Below are positions 30,256 through 37,631 of a stretch of DNA of 64,000 bases, piece after piece. The DNA is from Uliginosibacterium gangwonense DSM 18521 (GTDB taxonomy: Bacteria > Pseudomonadota > Gammaproteobacteria > Burkholderiales > Rhodocyclaceae): contig NZ_KB892857.1 of assembly GCF_000373965.1 (NCBI RefSeq), positions 253,322 through 317,321 on the forward strand, read 5' to 3'. Below the pieces are notes generated by a model that had not been told where the DNA came from, searched no databases, and saw only the letters and a list, made by a program, of their open reading frames with translations. A program made the position numbers and the translations under genes. Position 1 is the stretch's first letter. Every line of letters begins with the position of its first letter.

Positions 30256-32208
30256 ATGAGCAAACAACGCCTTGATTCCCTCCGTGAGCTGCAGGCATTG
30301 GCGGACCACCTGCGCCCCAACCACCCCGAGGCCATTGCCGACGCCGCCCGGTACATTCGGGCAGAGGCCGCCCGGCTGCGCGCCAACCGCGCCGAAGCAG
30401 CACGCCTGGCCCATGCCCTGGACAGCAGCCTTGCGCTGCCACGGCAAACCGCCTTCTATGCCGAAACGGGGGTGCGCTCCGCCCTGGGCTTCTGGCTGGA
30501 ACTCAACCAACGGCTCAGTCACCGTATTCTGCCCCCGGCAGATACGAATGAGGAGCTGGGCCAGCTCCTGGAAACAATCTTCCATGATCCAGACGACCAT
30601 CTCTGGGTGAATGCGGTTGATGATGAGGTATGGGCGGAGCTTTTTCTGGCGATCGGCCTGGGGCAACGTGGCCCTGGCGGGAATGCCAACACACTGGGCA
30701 ATCTTCTGGATGCGGCGCGGGTTGTCTCCTATCGGCTGGCGGGTGCGGCGCTCGACCAGGAACTGCTGCATGCCGACCCCGCGCTGGAAGAGCATGAATC
30801 CCCCTTCCTGGCCCAGAACGCACAGGCTATCCCCATGCTGGATCGTGCCCGTGAAGGGGGTGCCTATCCCAGCCTGGATGAAATCCGTGATGTCGAGGTG
30901 CTGCTCGACCAATGCGCCAAGGCAGTGGACCGCGTGCGGCGACGAGCGCGCGAGAACGGCATCAGCATCCGCCTGACTTATCAACTGGCGCGCATGCGCC
31001 AGTTGATTGGCCGCCTGCGCGAATTGCTTGATCTCCTCGCCCCCGATGACCGCCTGTTGCGGGCCATCCGCCTGATGAAGACCCTGCTAACGGCAGTCCA
31101 GACCCGCCATCGCGTGCTGCCCTTCATTGGGGAGAACATCGCGCTGCTGGCGCGCAATGTCACCGATTGCGCCAGCCGCCACGGCGAGCATTACATTGCC
31201 GCCGACCGGCAGGCCTGGTGGGGCATGCTACGCAGTGCCGCCGGGGGTGGGGTGATCATCGCCATCATGGCTTTACTCAAGATTCGCATTTCCCTGCTGC
31301 ATCTACCACCGCTGACCGAGGCCATTGCCTTCAGCCTGAACTATGGGCTGGGCTTTGTACTTATCCACATGCTGGGCCTGACCGTGGCCACCAAGCAGCC
31401 CGCCATGACGGCCGCATCGATTGCCGCCACCGTGGAAGAAGCCCACCCGCGTGAGCTGGACCGGCTCTGTGCGCTGGTGCAGAGCGTTACCCGCACCCAG
31501 TTCATCGCCGTCATCGGCAATGTTTTGCTGGCTGTGCCCATTGCCTGCCTGCTGGCGTTTTTATGGTATTACCTGACTGGCGTGCCCCTGGCACCCAGCG
31601 AAAAAGCCATGCATCTGCTTGCCGATGTACATCCCTGGCAGAGCGGCGCCCTGCTGTATGCGGCGGTGGCAGGGCTGGGGCTATTCCTCTCTGGGCTGGT
31701 GTCCGGCTTTTTTGACAACAAGGCACGCTACCACTCGCTGGCCCTGCGCATCCGCCATGCCCCCTTGTTGCGCAGGCTGTCAGCAACACGGGCCACGCGG
31801 ATCGGCCATTATGTTGACGAACACCTGGGTGCCATCCTGGGGAATCTGTTTTTTGGCTTTTACCTGGGCATGACCGGGGCATTGAGCGTTCTCACCGGCC
31901 TGCCTGTGGATATCCGCCACGTGGCCTTTTCCAGCGCCAATCTGGGGACGGCACTGACCACACAGGGCTGGGCTGCCACGCACACCCTGCTGCCCTGGGC
32001 GATTGCGGGTGTCATCGGGGTCGCCCTGGTCAACCTCCTGGTCAGCTTCTCCCTGGCCTTGTACGTGGCCATGAAGTCCCGCCAGTTGGGGGCAGAGCAT
32101 ATGCTGAGCCTGGGGCAGATCGTGCTGCGGCGCTTTTTGCGCCACCCCTTGAGTTTCGTCCTGCCACCTCCGCCAGCCAAGGTGGAAGCACTCCCTCCAC
32201 CGGCCTAG
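30256..32208 (+). CDS. Gcr/COG4389 family protein, polytopic membrane protein often annotated 'site-specific recombinase'
   Basis: A 650-aa protein. The N-terminal half is helical and soluble-looking (alanine- and arginine-rich, about 1-330). The C-terminal half has about six hydrophobic segments, for example GGGVIIAIMALLKIRISLLHL, AVIGNVLLAVPIACLLAFLWYYL and LLPWAIAGVIGVALVNLLVSFSLALYV. It matches the family that databases name site-specific recombinase (Gcr of Neisseria). I see no serine- or tyrosine-recombinase catalytic motif, and the membrane topology argues against DNA recombination. The ATG at 30256 is chosen by homology-style N-terminus; an upstream reading is less likely. Divergent from the chemoreceptor gene. 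Confidence 0.75.
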   Translation: MSKQRLDSLRELQALADHLRPNHPEAIADAARYIRAEAARLRANRAEAARLAHALDSSLALPRQTAFYAETGVRSALGFWLELNQRLSHRILPPADTNEELGQLLETIFHDPDDHLWVNAVDDEVWAELFLAIGLGQRGPGGNANTLGNLLDAARVVSYRLAGAALDQELLHADPALEEHESPFLAQNAQAIPMLDRAREGGAYPSLDEIRDVEVLLDQCAKAVDRVRRRARENGISIRLTYQLARMRQLIGRLRELLDLLAPDDRLLRAIRLMKTLLTAVQTRHRVLPFIGENIALLARNVTDCASRHGEHYIAADRQAWWGMLRSAAGGGVIIAIMALLKIRISLLHLPPLTEAIAFSLNYGLGFVLIHMLGLTVATKQPAMTAASIAATVEEAHPRELDRLCALVQSVTRTQFIAVIGNVLLAVPIACLLAFLWYYLTGVPLAPSEKAMHLLADVHPWQSGALLYAAVAGLGLFLSGLVSGFFDNKARYHSLALRIRHAPLLRRLSATRATRIGHYVDEHLGAILGNLFFGFYLGMTGALSVLTGLPVDIRHVAFSSANLGTALTTQGWAATHTLLPWAIAGVIGVALVNLLVSFSLALYVAMKSRQLGAEHMLSLGQIVLRRFLRHPLSFVLPPPPAKVEALPPPA

Positions 32209-32212
32209 CTTA

Positions 32213-32326
32213 AGAAGCCATAACAAAATGGTTCTGGCGTTGTTGCGCCGCCTTGCCGTACTCCTTGTACTGTCTGCGTCAGCACGCCTAGCCAGAACCG
32301 TTGCACTCCATTTTGTTACGGCTTCT
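32213..32326. repeat. 114-bp nested inverted repeat (possible MITE-like element or transcription end)
   Basis: AGAAGCCATAACAAAATGG at 32213-32231 is repeated inverted at 32308-32326 with one mismatch in 19. Inside it, GTTCTGGC (32231-32238) pairs with GCCAGAAC (32291-32298), and GTAC/GTAC pairs at the tip (32258-32270). The whole can fold into a long cruciform. It begins 4 bp after the Gcr-like stop codon and precedes the retron operon. It could be a small non-autonomous mobile element, a REP-like repeat or a terminator; I see no clear target duplication. The rest of the 32209-32498 gap shows nothing definite. Confidence 0.65.
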
Positions 32327-32498
32327 AAGGCTCGCCAGGGCCCCTCGCACCCTTTGTCGGCATGGTCGTGCTGCGCCCCCCAGCCGGGCGGCCATATCCT
32401 GTATGATTTCCGGCGATCCGGGCTGGATGCTGGGGATGTCTGATCCGGCACAGGCCCGCATGTTTTCACGCATGACCCAATTTCAACGGAGAATCTGC

Positions 32499-35400
32499 AT
32501 GACGGCGACGCGTGCCATCCGGGAGCGACAACTCTACCGCCCCGGCCGCCCTGCTCAGAGTATCTGGCTGCAAGTCTTCCGGCTTGATGCCACGACAGCC
32601 AGCCTGCATATCCGCTCGCGCACGGGCACAGCGGAGTGGGATACGGCAGTGCAGCGGCAATTCTCCGCACCTGATGATGCGGCCATTGATGCCCGCCTGC
32701 TGCAAGAAGAATCCCGCTGGCTGGCCGAAGGCTATCAGGCTGAGGGTCTGGCGCTGCCTGTCTGCAGGAGCACCGCACAAGCTGCGCCCGCCGCCATCGC
32801 CCGCCTGAGTGCACTGCTTGACCCCAACCAGTGGCGCCTGCTCTCCCCCAGCCGACGCGCCCGCGTGGCTTGGCGCCTGGGTGAATTGCGGGCACGTGAA
32901 GCGGCCCCCGCCCTGGCAGAACTGCTGGGCAGCGGCGACAATCTGCTCGACTACTGTCTGGTATGGGCGCTGGGGCGTTGTGGCACGCAGGCTCAGGCTG
33001 ACGCGCTCATCAAACTTGCCCAGCAGGATGCCCAGCGCAAGGGCGAACGTGGCGAAGCACTGACCCGTCTGCTGCGGCTGGCGTGGCTGGAACTGGCCTC
33101 GGAATCCTCCCGCCAGCAGTACCTCGACAGTCTGGTTGAAGACTGGCCCGCCGCCTTGCGCAAGGCCTGGCAGGAAGGTGATGACGCCAACATCACCGCC
33201 GCCGTGGCCGACCCGGCAAGTTTCCAGCGCCTGGGTTTTGGCGAATGGCTGGAGCATGTGGACCAGATCGCCCGTTTTGATCCGCTGGCCCGCAAGCGTC
33301 TGCACACCATCCTGGCTGGCGTGAAGGTGGAAGCAGGCGTCTTCCGCGCGCTGCGCCACCTCTACAAAGCGGCGGAGATGCGCGGGGATGGAGCCACCTG
33401 GGCTTTGCTGGCGCTGCGCTTTGAGCAGACCCCCGGCACGTTTGGCGACCGCAACAGCTATCGCTACATCCGCCGCAAGTGGCAGTCCGTGCGGGATGAA
33501 CTCACCCGTGCTGATTCCTCGCTGGCGTGGTCACGGGCTACGCGCGGCTACTTCCTGCGCCGGAGTTGGCGCAGCCTGCGGCGCCTGGGGATTGCCAACA
33601 GCCCGGAATTCATTGACATGGCTTTTGCCACCCTGATGCGTTTCGACGAAGCCACCACGCAGGCCCCCAGCATCCAACAACTGAGCCATTACGATTATCA
33701 GGCGCGGATGTGGCGGCAAAGCCAACGCCATCACCCGGCATTTGGCCGCTCCATGCTGTTCAACCGCCTGCTACATCGCCCTGGTGGCGCCTTGCGCAGC
33801 AACACAAACGGCACCTGCTGGTGGAGTGAAGCACCGCTGGCCGCCCGCCAGACGCGGGAGGAAGCCTTCCCGGCACTCTGGAACGAACGCCCCGACCTGC
33901 TCGTGCGCCTGCTGCTCGAAGCGCGGGCCGAGACCATTCATGCTTTCGCAGCGCTAGCCCTGCAAGATTGCCAGCCCTACCTTGCCCAGCTCGACGAGGC
34001 GGTCTGGCTGCGCCTGCTCAACAGTGCCTACGCCTGCACGGCAGAATTCGCCCTGGCGCAGATCCGCAGCCGCATCGAAGCCATCACCGACACCTCTGCT
34101 CGCACGCCCTGGCTGGTGCTGCTGGTGGGCAGCCGCCATCAGGCTGTGTGGCAGGCTGCGCTCGACTGGATCAGTGAAGACCCCGCCCGCTACGCTACCG
34201 ACGCCCGGCTGGTGGTGGCCATGCTCACTGCCCATCACAAGGCAGTACGCCAGCAGGCCCGCCTGCTGTGCCAGGCCTCACTGGCCCATACAGAGGTGGC
34301 TGAAGCAACGGTCGCCCAGTTGCTCAACTGGCTGGAAGCGCTGGATGACCTGAGCGATGCAGCCACGGCCCCTGCTGCCGACGTACGCTGGGCCATTGCC
34401 AACCCGCTACGGCCCTATGCCTCGGTGGTGAAGCATGCACGCCTGCTGGCGCTGCTGGCGGGCCCATGTGCAGCGGCCCAGGTGACGGCGGTGGAGTGGT
34501 TGCTGCTGCATCAGGCGCCGGTTTCCGACATCCCGGTCAGCGCCTACAAGACTTTGCTGGATTCGCCTGATGAAGCTGTGCAGGGCGCGGGGGTGCGTCT
34601 CTTCGGTGCCTTGCCCGACAGCATCCTGCTGACCCAAGGCGCATTGGTGGCCCGCTTTTGCACCAGCAGTGTCGCCGCCGTGCGGGAAGCCGCCATCCCT
34701 GCGCTGACGCGCCTTGCCGCAGCCGACCCGGCCTTTGCCCGGGAACTGGCCGCAGCACTGGCAGACAGCCTGTTCCGTGCGGAAGAGGCCGATGGCCTGC
34801 ACGCGCACATCACCAAGCTGCTTACACAAACCCTGGCTGAAGCCGCCCGCACGCTGGATACGGCACTGTGCCTGCGTCTGCTGATTGCGCGCAGCCGGGC
34901 TGCACAAGTGTTTGGCGCGTGGCTGCTGGCGGGCTTACCCGACGATGCCCTTGGAGCACGGGACTGGAGCCGCCTGGGTCGCGTCGACAGCCTGGAAGTT
35001 CGCCAGCGTGCGCTGCGCGTATTGGCGGACATGCTGGATCGTGACGCCAGCCTGCTGGACGAGGTGCTGGGCGTACTGGATACACGCTGGGATGAGACGC
35101 GCGAAGGGGCCACCGCCCTGCTGCGCCAAAAGATTGCCGCCAGCCAATGGACGCCTGCCCAGCTCATCGCCCTGTGCGATCACCTGAACCCTGCGGTGCA
35201 GGCCTTTGGGCGCGAGCTGATCCTGCCACGCCTGCAAGGCGAAGCGGCTCTGGATTATCTGCTCCCACTGGCCGAGCACCCGGCGCCCCGCATGCAGCAA
35301 TTTGTTGCCGAGTGGCTGGGGGCTGCGCTGCCTGCCGACCCGGCGCTGCTGGGGCAGCTGCGCCTGTATTTTGTCACCGTGCTCTCCCAGGTCAATCGTG

Positions 35401-35627
35401 GCCGGGTGGCCAAGTCCAGCACCCAGGCGCTGTTGCGCCAGCTTGCCGCGCAATCCGAAGCCTGCGCCCGCGAGGTAGTCGCAATCTTTGAACGGCTCGC
35501 GGTAACCGTGGCGATTGCCGACCGCGCCCAGTACATTGCCGGTCTGTATGAGATCCGCGCCTGTTATCCGGAGCTGGGTGGCACATTGAATATTGTGGCG
35601 CCCGAGTTGCGCAAAGGAGCCGCGTGA
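32499..35627 (+). CDS. Retron-associated HEAT-repeat protein with N-terminal WGR-like domain
   Basis: A 1042-aa protein. Residues about 15-80 (SIWLQVFRLDATTASLHI ... ARLLQEESRWLAEGYQ) have the layout of a WGR domain, a nucleic-acid-linked module, without the exact WGR triplet. The rest is helical and alanine/leucine-rich in HEAT-like pairs, for example AAPALAELLGSGDNLLDYCLVWALGRCGT and AAVREAAIPALTRLAAADPAFARELAAALA. The ATG at 32499 is chosen because GGAGA lies 6-7 bp upstream; earlier ATGs lack this. The stop codon overlaps the start of the SWIM gene (TGATG). It lacks a visible catalytic motif and probably acts as a scaffold or effector of the retron module. Confidence 0.8.
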   Translation: MTATRAIRERQLYRPGRPAQSIWLQVFRLDATTASLHIRSRTGTAEWDTAVQRQFSAPDDAAIDARLLQEESRWLAEGYQAEGLALPVCRSTAQAAPAAIARLSALLDPNQWRLLSPSRRARVAWRLGELRAREAAPALAELLGSGDNLLDYCLVWALGRCGTQAQADALIKLAQQDAQRKGERGEALTRLLRLAWLELASESSRQQYLDSLVEDWPAALRKAWQEGDDANITAAVADPASFQRLGFGEWLEHVDQIARFDPLARKRLHTILAGVKVEAGVFRALRHLYKAAEMRGDGATWALLALRFEQTPGTFGDRNSYRYIRRKWQSVRDELTRADSSLAWSRATRGYFLRRSWRSLRRLGIANSPEFIDMAFATLMRFDEATTQAPSIQQLSHYDYQARMWRQSQRHHPAFGRSMLFNRLLHRPGGALRSNTNGTCWWSEAPLAARQTREEAFPALWNERPDLLVRLLLEARAETIHAFAALALQDCQPYLAQLDEAVWLRLLNSAYACTAEFALAQIRSRIEAITDTSARTPWLVLLVGSRHQAVWQAALDWISEDPARYATDARLVVAMLTAHHKAVRQQARLLCQASLAHTEVAEATVAQLLNWLEALDDLSDAATAPAADVRWAIANPLRPYASVVKHARLLALLAGPCAAAQVTAVEWLLLHQAPVSDIPVSAYKTLLDSPDEAVQGAGVRLFGALPDSILLTQGALVARFCTSSVAAVREAAIPALTRLAAADPAFARELAAALADSLFRAEEADGLHAHITKLLTQTLAEAARTLDTALCLRLLIARSRAAQVFGAWLLAGLPDDALGARDWSRLGRVDSLEVRQRALRVLADMLDRDASLLDEVLGVLDTRWDETREGATALLRQKIAASQWTPAQLIALCDHLNPAVQAFGRELILPRLQGEAALDYLLPLAEHPAPRMQQFVAEWLGAALPADPALLGQLRLYFVTVLSQVNRGRVAKSSTQALLRQLAAQSEACAREVVAIFERLAVTVAIADRAQYIAGLYEIRACYPELGGTLNIVAPELRKGAA

Positions 35628-37321
35628 TGGAATTCCAGCACCGCTATTTCGGCCAGAGTCAGGCCACCCACACGCCTGAAGGCTCGGCACTGAGCTTCGC
35701 GCCGGATACCCTGCGGCCGCCGGTGTATTTCTCGGGCCAGTTGGCGCAGCATCTGCCGTTCCGCGAGGCCATCTCCGCGATGCATGACGTGGTGGTATCC
35801 GATCTGCGTACCCTGCCGCGTGAGCGACCGGAGTATTTCGCCTGGCTCAAGGATGCCGAGGCACAGATGCTGGCGGAATTCATGCAAGGCGCAGCACAGG
35901 CCAAGACCCGCATGGCGGCCATCGACACGGAACTCGCCGCGCTGCGCAGCCGCAAGAGCGCCTTGTTGGGGCCCTTCTACAGTGCGCGCAAGAAGTATTT
36001 CGATCATCTCTACAAGACGGATTTCTCACGCTGGGTGGTGCTGGACCCGGTGATCACCGTGCACCCGGATCGCATCTTCTTCGAGTGCTTCAGCAAGGAT
36101 GAATCCACCTATTCGGTATTGAGCTGCAGCCACAACGTTTTCAGCGCGCAAGGCGAATTCGCCTGTGGCACCACCAATATCGATTATTCCGCTGGCCTGT
36201 ACGACGAATTCCAGAAGATTCGCGGCTATCGCAAGACGCATCTGGCCATTGAGCCCACGGGTTTTACCGTGCAGAACGAAAACGACCCCAGCTTTGTCGA
36301 GCAGAAGATCGACGTGCCCGACAGCTGGGTGCGGGGCTTCCTGCAAGTCAGCTCGGCCATGACCCAACCCGCCCAGCGCGTGCATCTGCACCCGATGGAC
36401 CTGTACAACATCTGCCAGACCCTGCGCCGCCGCAAGGAACGCGGCGGGCCACGCTCGCTGCGCTTCGAGCTGCAACCGGGCGCGCCCGTGCGCATCGTGT
36501 TCGAGCCCTGGAATCTGGTGCTGGAATGCCCGCGTTCCACGCACGAGGCCAGCGAGGCGCAAACCATCCGTATCTGGGGGCGACGGCGCCTGCTGGTGCT
36601 CGAACGCATGATTCCGGTGGCAGACCGGCTGACCGTGCACCTCCTGGGCACCGGGCTGCCGAGCTTCTGGGTGGTCGACATGGGAGAACTGCAATTCACC
36701 CTGGGCCTCTCCGGCTGGACGGCCAATGACTGGTCACGCAACGGGCAGTTTGACCTGATGGGTTCCCGCGAGCATACCGATACCGACAGCCGCAACCGCG
36801 TCTATGACCAGCTCTGCCAACACTGGCAGATGGAGTCCGGCGCACTGGCCCGTGCCTGCAATCTGGAGCCTGCGTTTGCCACGGCCTGCCTGCAGCTCTT
36901 CACCCAGTCTGGCCGCGTAATGTACGACTTGGCCAATGGCGTCTATCGCCTGCGCGAGCTGACCCGCGAGCCGCTGCCGATGAACAAGCTGCGCTTTGCC
37001 AACGAGCGCGAGGAAGAGGCCGCCAAGCTGGTCGCAGATGGCTGCGTGGAAGGCTTCCGCCGTGAGGGCGACGACCAGAAACGCAGCTTGAGCGGCAAGG
37101 TAAGGGACGCTGGCAAACAGCACGATGCGAAGCTGACCGTTGATGCTAATGAGCGCATTGCCTCAGCCGAATGTAGTTGTGATTTCCACTTCCGCAACCG
37201 CCTGCGGCGCGGCCCCTGTGCCCACCTGCTGGCCTTGCGGCTGATTGATGGACAGCGCCGCCTGCAAGACCGAGCCGCCCGTGCTGCCGATCGTCGCCAA
37301 AACGATACGACCGCCCCATGA
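35627..37321 (+). CDS. Retron-associated SWIM zinc-finger protein
   Basis: A 564-aa protein with a C-terminal SWIM motif, CxCx12CxH, made of C516, C518, C531 and H533, preceded by VRDAGKQHDAKLTVDANERIASAE, the usual beta-strands of SWIM domains. SWIM fingers bind DNA or proteins. A winged-helix-like segment may lie just before it (ALARACNLEPAFATACLQLFTQSGRVMYDLANGVYRLR), giving the WH-SWIM combination. The ATG at 35627 has AAGGAG 7 bp upstream and overlaps the HEAT gene stop codon, so the pair is translationally coupled. A structured RNA gene and a reverse transcriptase follow. Confidence 0.85.
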   Translation: MEFQHRYFGQSQATHTPEGSALSFAPDTLRPPVYFSGQLAQHLPFREAISAMHDVVVSDLRTLPRERPEYFAWLKDAEAQMLAEFMQGAAQAKTRMAAIDTELAALRSRKSALLGPFYSARKKYFDHLYKTDFSRWVVLDPVITVHPDRIFFECFSKDESTYSVLSCSHNVFSAQGEFACGTTNIDYSAGLYDEFQKIRGYRKTHLAIEPTGFTVQNENDPSFVEQKIDVPDSWVRGFLQVSSAMTQPAQRVHLHPMDLYNICQTLRRRKERGGPRSLRFELQPGAPVRIVFEPWNLVLECPRSTHEASEAQTIRIWGRRRLLVLERMIPVADRLTVHLLGTGLPSFWVVDMGELQFTLGLSGWTANDWSRNGQFDLMGSREHTDTDSRNRVYDQLCQHWQMESGALARACNLEPAFATACLQLFTQSGRVMYDLANGVYRLRELTREPLPMNKLRFANEREEEAAKLVADGCVEGFRREGDDQKRSLSGKVRDAGKQHDAKLTVDANERIASAECSCDFHFRNRLRRGPCAHLLALRLIDGQRRLQDRAARAADRRQNDTTAP

Positions 37322-37332
37322 CAACCCGATTT

Positions 37333-37362
37333 TTGTTCAAGGAGACGCATCGCCTCTGATAC
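37333..37362 (+). promoter_or_regulatory. Candidate promoter of the retron non-coding RNA
   Basis: TTGTTC at 37333-37338 and TGATAC at 37357-37362 are separated by 18 bp. The predicted start near 37369-37371 falls within 1-3 bp of the first base of the a1 repeat (37372), which is where a retron RNA should begin. It lies just after the SWIM gene stop codon. Confidence 0.4.
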
Positions 37363-37371
37363 ACTGGCTAC

Positions 37372-37593
37372 GCGCAGCAGCGGGGTGGCTCTTGCAACCC
37401 GGGTGGTGGATCGCCGCCCTTGTTTTCAGCCCTCCCACGCGTCACTGGCCCGCTCTTCACTGTGCGGGACAGCACTACCTGTCGCAATGGCGGTTGGGCT
37501 TGCTACAAGCCCATTAGCGACAGGTAGTGCGTCCCGCGTCGAGTGGAGCGCTCCAGTTTGACAGGCTCTTCGATGAGAACCCTGCTGCTGCGC
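37372..37593 (+). ncRNA. Predicted retron msr-msd RNA
   Basis: The 310-bp gap between the SWIM and reverse transcriptase genes contains the parts of a retron RNA in order. a1, GCGCAGCAGCGGGGT (37372-37386), pairs with a2, ACCCTGCTGCTGCGC (37579-37593), over 15 bp with one G-U. An msr-type hairpin GGGTGGTG-GAT-CGCCGCCC (37401-37419) has 8 bp with two G-U pairs. A long msd stem pairs 37464-37490 with 37511-37537 (about 26 bp with two bulges), extended outward by CACT/AGTG and capped by GGGCTTG-CTA-CAAGCCC (37496-37512). The branching G would be just after a1 (37387 or 37388). The RT gene starts 38 bp after a2. Placement and structure fit; no expression evidence. Confidence 0.7.
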
Positions 37594-37631
37594 CCCTGCC
37601 TCTGTGTTCATCCGGCTGTGCCCAGCACACC

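Noticed and set aside
37545..37554. GGAGCGCTCC palindrome near the base of the msd stem
   Set aside because: It may be part of the retron RNA fold, but a 10-bp palindrome alone is not evidence for a separate site.
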